Counted from the first letter of the stretch, positions 36,414-46,341 are shown. The stretch is 64,000 nucleotides of DNA from Nannocystis punicea (GCF_026965555.1 NZ_CP114040.1:11548001-11612000), one strand, 5' to 3'. Program-made: numbers and translations. The notes: generated from the sequence alone by a model not told the origin.

Positions 36414-36606
36414 CATGTCCTTCGGGTCATCTTCATCACATGTCCCGGAGGACATCTTCAGAGCTTCACGCCGCTCCGCCTGAGCTGCGCCAGGCTGTCC
36501 TTCGCTCATCTTCATGACCTGTCCCGCAGGACATCCTCGACGCTTCACGCCGCGCAGTCCTCGCCCGCCACCTGCTCTCTCTCGAGATGTCCCGAAGGAC
36601 ATCCCC
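36414..36606. repeat. Cluster of four dispersed hairpins
   Basis: Exact TGTCC-N4-GGACA copies lie at 36441-36454 (loop CGGA), 36520-36533 (CGCA) and 36588-36601 (CGAA), and a near copy is at about 36417 (TTCG loop). The 36441 and 36520 copies sit in a direct repeat of about 80 bp that also contains GCTTCACGCCGC. The cluster fills the gap between the MpaB-like and photolyase genes, both on the plus strand. Confidence 0.85.
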
Positions 36607-36652
36607 GCCCCCTTCGCCCCCCGCAGCTCCCCGTGCGTACCCGGCCCTCCCC

Positions 36653-38104
<1,452 letters not shown>

Positions 38105-38124
38105 TCGTCCCGATCACGACTCCA

Positions 38125-38177
38125 GGACATGTCCTTCGTGACATGTCCTTGACGACATTCTCTCGGTGGCATGTCCC
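38125..38177. repeat. ACATGTCC cluster with perfect palindrome GGACATGTCC
   Basis: GGACATGTCC at 38125-38134 is a perfect 10-bp palindrome. GACATGTCC follows at about 38140, then GACATTC and GCATGTCCC. The cluster separates the photolyase gene from a convergent lipoprotein gene and is placed where terminators are expected. Confidence 0.75.
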
Positions 38178-38182
38178 TCACA

Positions 38183-38842
38183 TCACGCGCATTCGATCGT
38201 CACCCGCTCGGCCTCGCCGACGATCGCCGGCGGCTCCCCGCTGGTGCACACCTTCACGTTCGCCGAATCTCCGTCGATCGTCACTTCCGCGCGCTCGACC
38301 GTCAGCCCGGAGGCGTCGACGCTGGCCATGTCGGCCACCGCGATCGCCACCTCCGGCCCGGCGCCGGCCAGCGTCACGTAGCTCGCGTCGCGGGCCACCA
38401 CGTCCGCGGTGATGGCGGTCAGCTCGGTCGCCTCGACCACGCTCGACAGCTCCGCCTCGATCGCCAGCGCCTCGCTCGCCCCGCTCACGCGCACCACTGC
38501 GCGGTCGGTCGCGAACACCCCGACCAGCGCCGGCACCTCGAGCGTCACGGTCGGGATCACCTTCAGCTCTTGGAGCAGGTTGGGATTGACCGCGATCGAC
38601 AGCACTCCCTCCCCGTGGACCTCGGTGAACAGCCGCCCGAGCGCGTTCGCGTCGCCCGTCACGCGCAGCGTCACGTCGGCCTCCGGGTCGAGCTCGGGGC
38701 GCACCGCCACGGTCACCTCGAAGTCGTCGAACACCTCGATCTGCGTGAACGGCGGCACCATGCGCACCGCCTCCGCGGGCACCCCGTCGCCCTTCAGCTC
38801 ACAGCTCGCCAGCAGCGCGAACATCGCGATCGTCCTGCGCAC
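38183..38842 (-). CDS. DUF2807 (GIN-domain) lipoprotein
   Basis: A 219-residue predicted lipoprotein of the head-GIN / DUF2807 type. I start it at the GTG complementary to 38840-38842, which follows TAGGG and gives VRRTIAMFALLASC with lipobox LAS-C. The chain is a repeat of short beta-strands, with the typical opening PPFTQIEVFDDFEVTVA and strand pairs such as VEHG-like LFTEVHGEGVLSIAV and DVVARDASYVTLAGAG. This fits a beta-solenoid adhesin head. It is probably anchored to a membrane and exposed to the periplasm or surface. The function is unknown beyond a possible structural or adhesive role. It converges on the photolyase gene across the ACATGTCC cluster. Confidence 0.8.
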   Translation of the reverse strand: MRRTIAMFALLASCELKGDGVPAEAVRMVPPFTQIEVFDDFEVTVAVRPELDPEADVTLRVTGDANALGRLFTEVHGEGVLSIAVNPNLLQELKVIPTVTLEVPALVGVFATDRAVVRVSGASEALAIEAELSSVVEATELTAITADVVARDASYVTLAGAGPEVAIAVADMASVDASGLTVERAEVTIDGDSANVKVCTSGEPPAIVGEAERVTIECA

Positions 38843-38961
38843 GGCCTGCACCCTATCGCGTCCCGGGCGTCGGCGGGCGCGCGTCGTACCCGTGCGGAAC
38901 CGCCCGCCGCCCGCCACGGCAGGCGTGGACGGCTTCCCGGCGCGCGTGGCAGCATCCTGCG

Positions 38962-40437
38962 ATGGTCTCCGTCTCGCGCAGCGCTCTGCTCCTCACCTCG
39001 CTCGTCCTCGTCGCCTGCGGCGGGCCCCAGGGCGGCACCGACACCGCCGTCGTCACCGAGTCGACCGGCGACACCGCCGGCAGCAGCGAGGCGAGCGGCA
39101 GCGAGGCCACCGGCGCTCCGCCGACCAGCACCGAGCCCGCGCCGACCACCAGCGCCACCACCGAGGGCGGCGAGGACGTGCGGCCCAACTGGCATCAGGA
39201 CATCGCCCCGCTGGTCACCGCCAGCTGCCAGAGCTGCCACGTGAGCGGCGGGATCGCCCCGTTCGCGATGACCACCTACGAGGAGACCAAACCGTGGGCC
39301 GGCATCATGGCCAGCGACGTCGCGCAGGGCCTCATGCCGCCGTGGCACGCGCTCGAGACCGACGTCTGCCAGCCGCCGCTGCCCTACCTGCACGACCCGC
39401 GGCTGTCGGATGACCAAAAGGCCATGTTCCAGGACTGGGCCGATCTGGGCGCGCCCGAGGGGGACCCCGCGCTCGCCGCCCCGCTGCCGCCGCCGCCCTC
39501 GCTCGACCTCGACAATCCCACGAAGTCGATCACGATGACCTCGCCGGTCAGCATCGACAAGGCCGGCAACGCCCTCGACTTCTTCCACTGCCTCAGCCTC
39601 GATCCCGGCAACGACGCGCCGGTGTACGTCGACGGGATCCAGGTGATCGCGGGCAACCCGAAGATCGTGCATCACGTCCTGATCTACGTCGACGCGGGCG
39701 CGGACTCGGCGAGCTGGCCCGGGGGGATCAAGCAGAACTGCGGCGGCGGGGCCGGGATCGGCAGCGCGCAGCTGATCGGCGGCTGGGTGCCGGGCGGCAT
39801 GCCGATGGTCCCGCCCGCGGGCGTCTCGACCGAGCTGCCGGCCGGCGCGCGGCTGATCCTCAACGTCCACTACCACGCCACCGGCGGCGGCCCCGAGGAG
39901 GACAGCGGCACCGGCCTCGCCCTGCGCTGGAGCGACACCGCGGCCGAGTGGTCGACCTTCTTCACCCTCATCGGCGCCCCCGGCGTCGGCCAATCGCTCG
40001 ACGGCCCGCTGATGATCCCCGCCGGCGAGGAGGCCCACGTCGAGGAGTACGAGTACGTCGTCCCCAACAACATCCCCGCCCTCGCCGACGTGCGCGTCTG
40101 GACCGTCCTCAATCACATGCACAAGGTCGGCGTCGACATGCGCGTATGGGTCGAGAACGGCAGCGGCGAGACCTGCCTGCTGCACACCCCCAAGTGGGAC
40201 TTCAACTGGCAGCGCTCCTATCAATACGACGCCCCGATCACCGAGAGCTTCCGCGTCCGCGCCGGCGACCGCGTCCGCCTGCGCTGCGTCTACAACAACA
40301 CCATGTCGAACCCCGGCGTGGTCGAGATGCTGGCCGAAGCCGGCCTCGACGCCCCCGTCGACGTCGGCCTCGGCGAGGGCACCCTCGACGAGATGTGCCT
40401 CACCGGCGTGGGCGTCGCCATCAAGGGCAGCCTCTGA
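38962..40437 (+). CDS. Lipoprotein with haem-like CxxCH and PHM-like copper domain
   Basis: A 491-residue lipoprotein (MVSVSRSALLLTSLVLVAC, lipobox LVAC) with a Thr/Gly/Glu/Ala linker to about residue 72. A haem c-binding motif CQSCH is at about residue 90, in a short cytochrome-like domain with GLMPPWH. The rest resembles the copper type II, ascorbate-dependent monooxygenase (PHM/DBM) double domain: KIVHHVLIYVDAGAD (His pair, about residue 238), VHYHATGGG (H-x-H, about 303) and LNHMHKVGVDM (H-x-H-type, about 388). A periplasmic redox enzyme that feeds electrons from haem to copper is plausible. The family is known from myxobacterial genomes, but substrates are not. Confidence 0.82.
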   Translation: MVSVSRSALLLTSLVLVACGGPQGGTDTAVVTESTGDTAGSSEASGSEATGAPPTSTEPAPTTSATTEGGEDVRPNWHQDIAPLVTASCQSCHVSGGIAPFAMTTYEETKPWAGIMASDVAQGLMPPWHALETDVCQPPLPYLHDPRLSDDQKAMFQDWADLGAPEGDPALAAPLPPPPSLDLDNPTKSITMTSPVSIDKAGNALDFFHCLSLDPGNDAPVYVDGIQVIAGNPKIVHHVLIYVDAGADSASWPGGIKQNCGGGAGIGSAQLIGGWVPGGMPMVPPAGVSTELPAGARLILNVHYHATGGGPEEDSGTGLALRWSDTAAEWSTFFTLIGAPGVGQSLDGPLMIPAGEEAHVEEYEYVVPNNIPALADVRVWTVLNHMHKVGVDMRVWVENGSGETCLLHTPKWDFNWQRSYQYDAPITESFRVRAGDRVRLRCVYNNTMSNPGVVEMLAEAGLDAPVDVGLGEGTLDEMCLTGVGVAIKGSL

Positions 40438-40557
40438 CGAACACGGGCGACGCTGGTTCGCCGCGTCCTTCGTCCCCCCACGCGAACGGCGACGCTCGCA
40501 AGCCCGCGGTCGCTCGCCGCTCGCGCCTGCTCACCAGGCGTGGCAAAGTCGTGGGCG

Positions 40558-41319
40558 ATGCTCTCGCTCGCCGGCCTCCACGTCCTCGTCACCGGCGGCA
40601 GCCGTGGCATCGGCGCCGCAACTTGCCGTCGGTTCGCCGCCGCCGGCGCCGTCGTCCTCGTCCACTACCGCGACCGCCACGACATCGCCGAGTCCTTGCT
40701 GACCGAGCTGCGGGCCGCGAGCGACGTCTCGCACCTGCGCTTCGCCGCCGACCTCGCCGACCCGGCCCAGGTCGACGCCATGTTCGCCCACGTCGCCCGC
40801 GAGTGGGGCCGGCTCGACTGCCTCGTCAACAACGCCGGCGTGTGGGAGCAGGACGAGCTCGCCCGCTTCGACGTCGAAGTCTATCGCCGCACCATGGACA
40901 TCAACGTCCTCGGCCCCTTCCTCGCCGTCGCCCGCGCCCTGCCGCTCTTGCGCCTGTCCCAAAGGGCATCCATCGTCAACGTCACCTCGACCGCCGGCCA
41001 GCGCGGCGAGGCCGACTACAGCCCCTACGCCGCCTCCAAGGGCGCCCTGATCTCCGCCACCAAGTCGTGGGCCGTCGAGCTCGCCCCGGGCGTCCGCGTC
41101 AACAGCGTCGCCCCCGGCTGGGTCGATACCGACATGACCGCCGGCCCGCTGCGCCACGACCCCGGCGACCGCGCCCGCATCGAGAGCCAGATCCCCCTCC
41201 GCCGCGTCGCCACCGCCGACGACATCGCCGCCCCGATCGTCTTCCTCGCCTCCGACATGGCGCGCCACATCACCGGCGAGATCCTCAACGTCAACGGCGG
41301 CAGCGTCCTGTGCGGCTGA
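40558..41319 (+). CDS. Short-chain dehydrogenase/reductase
   Basis: A 253-residue classical SDR. The NAD(P)-binding motif TGGSRGIG is at about residue 11-18, NNAGVWE at about 87, catalytic Ser in NVTSTAG, and Tyr-x-x-x-Lys in YSPYAASKGAL (about 155-163). The C-terminal VNSVAPGWVDTDMT and HITGEILNVNGG are standard. Basic residues after strand 2 (HYRDRHD) suggest NADPH. The substrate is unknown; the enzyme resembles FabG-type reductases. An upstream GTG at 40540 would add six residues; I prefer the ATG because the beta-strand then starts at the usual distance, though neither start has a strong ribosome site. A hairpin-like TGTCC-CAAA-GGGCA lies inside at about 40955. Confidence 0.9.
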   Translation: MLSLAGLHVLVTGGSRGIGAATCRRFAAAGAVVLVHYRDRHDIAESLLTELRAASDVSHLRFAADLADPAQVDAMFAHVAREWGRLDCLVNNAGVWEQDELARFDVEVYRRTMDINVLGPFLAVARALPLLRLSQRASIVNVTSTAGQRGEADYSPYAASKGALISATKSWAVELAPGVRVNSVAPGWVDTDMTAGPLRHDPGDRARIESQIPLRRVATADDIAAPIVFLASDMARHITGEILNVNGGSVLCG

Positions 41320-41556
41320 AGTTCGGCGCTCGCCGGCGACATCTCTCGAGCCTGCGCTGAATCGAGAGCACGCGCTCCGCGATTCGCCTGCACCTCGCTC
41401 ACCGTCGACCATGAATCGACGCTCTTCGCAATCGCCGACCGCGAATGCGAGCGCTCGCCGCCGCATCCGGACCTCGCCGAGCCGATGCCCGACCTTTACC
41501 GGCATGAAGTCGCGCACCATTGACAACCTTCGCGCGCTCACCGAACAATCCCGCGC

Positions 41557-44391
41557 ATGAGCCCACCGATCTCGCGGCGCGGCATCCTGCGCGGAACTCT
41601 CGGCGGCACCACCGTCCTCGTCGGTGAGAGCTGCGCCCCGAAGATGGTCAGCGAGCGCGCCGAGGCTCCGGCCGCCGCCACCCCTGCCGCATCGACCGAG
41701 CCCGTGTCGCCGCAGAAGCTCGAGCTCACCGTCAACGGCGCCGCGCGCTCGCTCGACGTCGACCCCGAGCGCACCGCCCTCGAGCTCGTGCGGAGCGACC
41801 TCGGCCTGACTGGTTGCAAGGAGAGCTGCGGTCACGGGGCGTGCGGCGCCTGCAGCGTCCTCCTCGACGACGTCCCGGTCGCGGCCTGCCTGCTCCCCGC
41901 GGTCGCCCTGCACCGCCGCCGCCTCACCACGGTCGAGGGCCTCGCCCCGGCCGGCGAGCTGCACCCGATTCAGCGCGCCTTCATGGCCGAGGACGCCCTG
42001 CAGTGCGGCTTCTGCACCCCCGGCTTCGTCGTCGCCGCCAGCGCCTTCTACACCCGCTGGCGGGCCGAGCACGGCAACAAGGAGCCCGACCGCGACACCG
42101 TCGCCGCCGCCCTGGCCGGCAACCTGTGCCGCTGCGCCGCCTACGACGGCATCATCCGAGCTGTCCAAAAGGCCAGCTCCGGCGCCTACGAGAAACCGGT
42201 CGGCCCCGAGCCCGCCGCCCCGCGCTACGACGCCCGCGAAAAAGTCACCGGCGCCGCCAAGTACACCGTCGACGTGCAGCTGCCCGAGCAGCTCGAGGGC
42301 AAGATCTTGCGCTCGCCGCACGCCCACGCGCGCGTGCGCAAGGTCGACTGGTCGAAGGCCCTCGCGCTGCCCGGCGTGTTCGGGGCGGTCGACCTCCTGA
42401 ACGGCGGCACCACCATCCGCTTCGCCGGCCAGGAGCTCCTCGCCATCGCCGCCGTCGACGCGCGCACCGCCGAGGCCGCCCTCGCCGCGGTCGAGCTCGA
42501 CCTCGAGGTCCTGCCCGCGCTGATCGGCATGGACGCCGCCCGGGCCGACGGCGCCGCGCCGGTCTACCCCACCCGCAACACCCGCAAGTCGGCCCCCAAC
42601 GCCAGCGAGGGCCCGCTCCTCCCGCTCGGCTGGGACGGCAACGTGCGCGGCCCCTTCCAGCTGTTCAGCACCGCCAAGCTCAAGGCCCGCCGCGCGGTCG
42701 AGAAGCTGCGCGACAAGCCGGCCGAGGGCGTCCTGGTCGAAGGGACATACAAGACCCAGGTCCAGTGCCACTCGGCCCTCGAGCCGCACGCCTGCGTCGC
42801 CCACTGGACCGCCGCCGACGCGGTCACCGTCCACCTCTCGACCCAGTCGGTCCACGCCGTCGCCGAGGACATCGCCCAGCGCTGGGGCCTGCGCCGCGAC
42901 CACGTCCGCGTGCTCGCGCAGTACGTCGGCGGCGGCTTCGGCGGCAAGGCCACGCTGCAGCTCGAGTGCGTGGCCGCAGTCGAGCTCGCGCGCGTCACCG
43001 GCAAGCCGGTGCGGGTGGTGCTCGAGCGGCGCGAGGAGCTGACGACCGGCGGCCTGCGCCCGGCGCAGGAGATCGAGCTGGCGGTGGCGACCGACCGCGA
43101 CGGCTACCTGCAAGGCGTCACCGCCCGCGCCTTCGCCGACGCCGGCTGCGGCGTCGGCTCGAACAGCACCGTCCTCCTGCGCCTCATGTACGCCAAGGCC
43201 CCGAAGGACATCGCCGACTGGGACGTCGTCAACCACGCCCCGCCCGGCAAGCCGTTCCGCGGCCCCGGCGGCCCGCCGGTGTTCTGGGCCCTCGAGCAGG
43301 CCGTCGACGTCGCCGCCGAGCGCCTCAAGCTCGACCCGATCCTCCTGCGCAAGCGCTTCGACCCCAACCCCGCCCGCAACCGCCTGTACGACTGGGCCCT
43401 GTCCCTGAAGACATGGCGCGAAAGACAGCCCGCCCAGAGCGACCGCGGCAGGTACCGCCGCGGCATGGGCCTGGCCGTCGGCGGGTGGTTCTACTTCGTC
43501 CAGCCGAGCGCGCGCGTCCAGGTCGACGCCGGCCCCGAGGGCGTCGTCGTCTCGACCGCCTGCCAGGACATCGGCAACGGCACCCGCACCGTCCTCGCCG
43601 AGACCGTCGCCGCGGTCCTCGGCATCGCCCCCGCCGACGTGAAGGTGCAGATCGGCGACTCCTCGTTCGTCCCCGGGCCGATGTCCGGCGGCAGCCGCAC
43701 CACCGCCTCGCTGGTCCCGGCCGCGATCATGGCCGCCGAGCAGCTGCGCGACGAGTTGGTCGAGCGCGCCGAGCAGCTCGTCGGCGCCAGGGGCGTCGCA
43801 GTCGCCGGCGGCGTCCGTCACCCGCGCGGCGTCGTCACCTGGCAGCAGCTCCTGGCCGGCTCGCCGCCGCTGCGCTTCGTCGGCACGCGCAAGCGCGACC
43901 AAGGCGGCTACTTCCTGCCGCCGATGTACGACATCGCCCCGGGCCGCTACGTCGCCGGCTCGCTGCAGATCATCGAGGTCGAGGTCGACACCCGGCTCGG
44001 GCGGATCCGCGTGCTCCGCTCGCACACCGGCGTCGCCGCCGGCCACATCGTCGCCCCCGCGCTCGCGCGCAGCCAGGCCCTGGGCGGCGTGATCCAGGGC
44101 ATCGGCTACGCCCTCTACGAAGAGCGCCGCCTCGACCCCAGGACCGGCGCTCTCCTCACCGGCGGCCTCGAGGACTACCGGATCCCCGGCATCGGCGACA
44201 TCGGCGAGCTCGACGTCCACTTCATCGAGGACGGCTACGAGCGCGTCAACGGCCGCAGCGTCGGCCTCGCCGAGCTCGTCACCGTCGCCCCCGCCGCCGC
44301 CATCGGCAACGCAGTCGCCCACGCCACCGGCTTCCGCCCGCGCGAGCTGCCGCTCCGCCCCGATCGCGTCCTGCAAGGACTCCGCGGATGA
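41557..44391 (+). CDS. Molybdenum hydroxylase: fused [2Fe-2S] and MoCo subunits with Tat signal
   Basis: A 944-residue aldehyde oxidoreductase/xanthine dehydrogenase-family protein in which the [2Fe-2S] subunit and the molybdopterin subunit are fused. The N-terminus (ISRRGILRGTLGG) has the twin-arginine pattern and suggests Tat export to the periplasm. The first cluster is CKESCGHGACGACSV (about residue 88-102) with its fourth Cys in VAACLLP. The second is CGFCTPG and CRC (about 150 and 190). The MoCo domain has VGGGFGGK (about 455) and PFRGPGG (about 565). The catalytic Glu is conserved in SVGLAELVT (residue 906), where family members usually have G-V-G-E. PaoA plus PaoC of E. coli would be the closest division of labour. 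It forms an operon with the FAD subunit and a small Cys protein. Confidence 0.88.
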   Translation: MSPPISRRGILRGTLGGTTVLVGESCAPKMVSERAEAPAAATPAASTEPVSPQKLELTVNGAARSLDVDPERTALELVRSDLGLTGCKESCGHGACGACSVLLDDVPVAACLLPAVALHRRRLTTVEGLAPAGELHPIQRAFMAEDALQCGFCTPGFVVAASAFYTRWRAEHGNKEPDRDTVAAALAGNLCRCAAYDGIIRAVQKASSGAYEKPVGPEPAAPRYDAREKVTGAAKYTVDVQLPEQLEGKILRSPHAHARVRKVDWSKALALPGVFGAVDLLNGGTTIRFAGQELLAIAAVDARTAEAALAAVELDLEVLPALIGMDAARADGAAPVYPTRNTRKSAPNASEGPLLPLGWDGNVRGPFQLFSTAKLKARRAVEKLRDKPAEGVLVEGTYKTQVQCHSALEPHACVAHWTAADAVTVHLSTQSVHAVAEDIAQRWGLRRDHVRVLAQYVGGGFGGKATLQLECVAAVELARVTGKPVRVVLERREELTTGGLRPAQEIELAVATDRDGYLQGVTARAFADAGCGVGSNSTVLLRLMYAKAPKDIADWDVVNHAPPGKPFRGPGGPPVFWALEQAVDVAAERLKLDPILLRKRFDPNPARNRLYDWALSLKTWRERQPAQSDRGRYRRGMGLAVGGWFYFVQPSARVQVDAGPEGVVVSTACQDIGNGTRTVLAETVAAVLGIAPADVKVQIGDSSFVPGPMSGGSRTTASLVPAAIMAAEQLRDELVERAEQLVGARGVAVAGGVRHPRGVVTWQQLLAGSPPLRFVGTRKRDQGGYFLPPMYDIAPGRYVAGSLQIIEVEVDTRLGRIRVLRSHTGVAAGHIVAPALARSQALGGVIQGIGYALYEERRLDPRTGALLTGGLEDYRIPGIGDIGELDVHFIEDGYERVNGRSVGLAELVTVAPAAAIGNAVAHATGFRPRELPLRPDRVLQGLRG

Positions 44392-44555
44392 CCACGCACG
44401 CCCGCTCCACCATTGGCCTCCGCTCCGTGCCCGCGAATGACCTCCCTCCCTCACCCCGCCGCCGGCCTCTGCTCCACTCGAATCCTCCAAGGAGTCCGCG
44501 GATGAACTCCCTCGCCGTCGCTCCCGGTCGCACCTCCCAAGGACTCCGCGGATGA
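44374..44555 (+). repeat. Triple direct repeat across the gene junction
   Basis: The 18-mer CAAGGACTCCGCGGATGA occurs at 44374-44391 (spanning the end of the molybdenum-hydroxylase gene and its TGA), at 44488-44505 (one change, GGAGTCC) and at 44538-44555 (spanning the ATG of the next gene, ATGA). The second and third copies are followed by a CTCCCTCG-type phrase. The junction appears to have been copied twice. Confidence 0.85.
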
Positions 44556-45535
44556 CCTCCCTCGAGCTCCCCACCTCCCTCGACGCCGCTCTCGGTCGCG
44601 CCGGTGAGCCGCGCGCCGGCGGCACCGACCTCACCGAGCGGCGCAGGCTCAACCTGTCCAGAGGGACAGTCATCGACCTGCGCGACGTCCCCGGCCTCGA
44701 CGTCATCACCTGGCGCGAAGGACAGCTGCACCTCGGCGCCCTCGTCACCCTCGCGGCCGTCGCCGAGCACCCGGAGGTCCGCACCCGCTACCCCGCGGTC
44801 GCCGCCACCGCGGCCAGCATTGCGACCCCGCAGATCCGCGCCCGCGCGACCGTCGGCGGCAACCTCCTCCAGCACGTCCGCTGCTGGTACTACCGCCGCC
44901 CCGGCGCCGACTGCCTCAAGAGCGGCGGCAGCGGCTGCCCCGCCCGCACCGGCGACCACCTGTTCCACGCCTGCTTCGACCTCGGCCCGTGCGTCGCGCC
45001 GCACCCGTCCTCGCTGGCCACCGCGCTGCTCGCCCACGACGTCCGCCTCGAGGTCGCGGGCGACCGCGAACACACCCTCGCCAGCCTCTACGGCGACGCC
45101 TCCGACGCCCGCCGCCAGCACATGCTCCCGCCCGGCGCCCTGCTCACCGGCGTCACTCTCGGCCCGCCCCTCGCCGCCGAGCAGGCCGCCTACGTCCGCG
45201 CGATCAGCCGCGCCCGCGCGGAGTGGCCGCTCGTCGAGGTCGTCGTCCGCCTGGTCGTCGCCGCCGACCAGCTCCAGACCGCCCGCGTCACCGTCGGCGG
45301 CGTCGCCAACCTGCCGCTCCGCCTGGCCGCCGTCGAGAACCTCCTCGTCGGCAAACCCGCCACTCCCGAGACCCTCACCGCCGCAGCCGCCGTCGCGGCC
45401 GACGGCGCCAAGCCGCTCACGGGCACCGCCTACAAGCTCGACCTCCTCCGCGGCGCCGTCCTCGACGCGCTCGAGCGCGCCCTCGCCCAGACCCCGACCC
45501 AGGCCGCGCCGACACCCGCCGCGGCCCCAACCTGA
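44552..45535 (+). CDS. FAD-binding subunit of the molybdenum hydroxylase, PaoB-like
   Basis: A 327-residue subunit with the FAD-binding segment RAGGTDLTERR (about residue 22) and TVGGNLLQHVRCWYYRRP (about 98). The chain then carries an insert with four cysteines, in CWYYRRPGADC, GSGCPA and HACFDLG. In PaoB/YagS-type subunits, cysteines at this place bind a [4Fe-4S] cluster; I infer the same here. It passes electrons from the fused Mo/[2Fe-2S] protein to an acceptor. The start ATG at 44552 lies in the third copy of the junction repeat. The hairpin TGTCC-AGAG-GGACA is at 44655-44668, translated L-S-R-G-T. No Tat signal is visible, so co-export with the large subunit would be needed if the complex is periplasmic. 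Confidence 0.85.
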   Translation: MTSLELPTSLDAALGRAGEPRAGGTDLTERRRLNLSRGTVIDLRDVPGLDVITWREGQLHLGALVTLAAVAEHPEVRTRYPAVAATAASIATPQIRARATVGGNLLQHVRCWYYRRPGADCLKSGGSGCPARTGDHLFHACFDLGPCVAPHPSSLATALLAHDVRLEVAGDREHTLASLYGDASDARRQHMLPPGALLTGVTLGPPLAAEQAAYVRAISRARAEWPLVEVVVRLVVAADQLQTARVTVGGVANLPLRLAAVENLLVGKPATPETLTAAAAVAADGAKPLTGTAYKLDLLRGAVLDALERALAQTPTQAAPTPAAAPT

Positions 45536-45550
45536 CCTCGAGGACAGCCC

Positions 45551-45769
45551 ATGCAACTGTGCCGCCACCTGCGCTGGAAGGGCCACTCGCACGACGCCGC
45601 CGAGCTGGCCGAATTCCAGCTGACCTTCGCCCGCAACCAGGTCCCCTACTCGTGCCTGCACACCTGCCAGCCCTGGGGCCCCGACGACGAGCTCGCCGCC
45701 CCCGAGGCCTGCAACGACAGCCGCCCGTGCTACCAGCCGTCCCCGCTGGTCGCCCTCCGCCTGAGCTGA
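45551..45769 (+). CDS. Small Cys-rich protein downstream of the molybdenum hydroxylase
   Basis: A 72-residue protein, 15 bp after the FAD subunit with GAGGACAG before its ATG, so almost certainly in the same operon. It has five cysteines (QLCRHLRWKGH, SCLHTCQPWG, ACNDSRPC) and a Trp-Gly-Pro segment. Such a Cys pattern could bind a metal or iron-sulfur cluster, or make disulfides if exported, though no signal peptide is visible. I recognise no named family. By position it may be an accessory factor or an electron carrier for the hydroxylase. Confidence 0.65.
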   Translation: MQLCRHLRWKGHSHDAAELAEFQLTFARNQVPYSCLHTCQPWGPDDELAAPEACNDSRPCYQPSPLVALRLS

Positions 45770-45779
45770 CACCCACGTA

Positions 45780-45865
45780 TGCGCAGAGAGGGACTCGAAC
45801 CCTCACGCCCCACCCGGAGCCTGGCCACCTCAAGGCCAGCCGTCTACCAATTCCGTCACCTGCGC
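45780..45865 (-). tRNA. tRNA-Leu(GAG), copy 1
   Basis: Class II tRNA with a long variable arm. Acceptor GCGCAGG pairs with TCTGCGC; discriminator A; CCA not encoded. Anticodon loop TTGAGGT on a TGGCC/GGCCA stem, anticodon GAG, purine at position 37. Well formed. Confidence 0.93.
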
Positions 45866-45891
45866 GTCGCTCACTTCTTCTCCACAAAGAA

Positions 45892-45973
45892 TCCGCGGGG
45901 CAGGGATCGAACCCGCCTGCGCCGAAGCGCCCCCGGTGTACAGCCGGCTGCCTCCCGTTGAAGCGTCCCGCGG
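45892..45973 (-). tRNA. tRNA-Tyr(GTA), copy 1
   Basis: Class II tRNA. Acceptor CCGCGGG/CCCGCGG; variable stem GCGC-TTCG-GCGC; T-loop TTCGATC. Anticodon loop CTGTACA gives GTA but has C at position 37 and a G27-G43 mismatch, so function is doubtful. The D stem has a G-T pair. Confidence 0.85.
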
Positions 45974-46009
45974 TCATTTTCTCCGCTCTCTCTCTCTTTT
46001 AAAAACACA

Positions 46010-46094
46010 TGCGCAGGGAGGGACTCGAACCCTCACGCCCCACCGGGACCTGGCCAACTCAGGACCAGCCGTCTACCAATTCCGTCACCTGCGC
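46010..46094 (-). tRNA. tRNA-Leu(GAG), copy 2
   Basis: Class II, discriminator A. Stem TGGTC/GGCCA with a T-G pair; loop CTGAGTT reads GAG but has T at position 37, where a purine is expected. Confidence 0.88.
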
Positions 46095-46113
46095 GTCACT
46101 GTCGTCAAAAGAA

Positions 46114-46195
46114 TCCGCGGGGCAGGAATCGAACCCGCCTGCGCCGAAGCGCCCCCGGTGTACAGCCGGCTGCCTCCCATTGAGGCGTCCCGCGG
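46114..46195 (-). tRNA. tRNA-Tyr(GTA), copy 2
   Basis: Nearly identical to copy 1 with a repaired D stem (GCCT/AGGC). Loop CTGTACA, C at 37, same G27-G43 mismatch. Identical in sequence to copy 3. Confidence 0.85.
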
Positions 46196-46235
46196 TCATT
46201 TTCTCCCCTCGCTCTCTCTCCCTTTTAAAAACACA

Positions 46236-46319
46236 TGCGCAGAGAGGGACTCGAACCCTCACGCCCCTCACGGAGCCCTCCGCCTCAGCGTCGGCGTCTA
46301 CCAATTCCGTCACCTGCGC
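46236..46319 (-). tRNA. tRNA-Leu-like, degenerate anticodon arm
   Basis: Acceptor, D and T arms match the neighbouring Leu genes, but the anticodon stem cannot form: the segment around CTGAGGC has a shifted, mismatched stem, consistent with a one-base deletion. Anticodon would be GAG. Probably a tRNA pseudogene or a special-use copy. Confidence 0.75.
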
Positions 46320-46341
46320 GTCGCTCACTCTCTCTCAAGAA

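Noticed and set aside
36587..36652. An earlier photolyase start at 36587
   Set aside because: It begins inside a TGTCC-CGAA-GGACA hairpin and adds Pro-rich residues not seen in class II photolyases.
40531..44784. A 1417-residue minus-strand open frame over the SDR and molybdenum-hydroxylase genes
   Set aside because: Low-complexity translation without motifs; the plus strand has intact catalytic motifs throughout.
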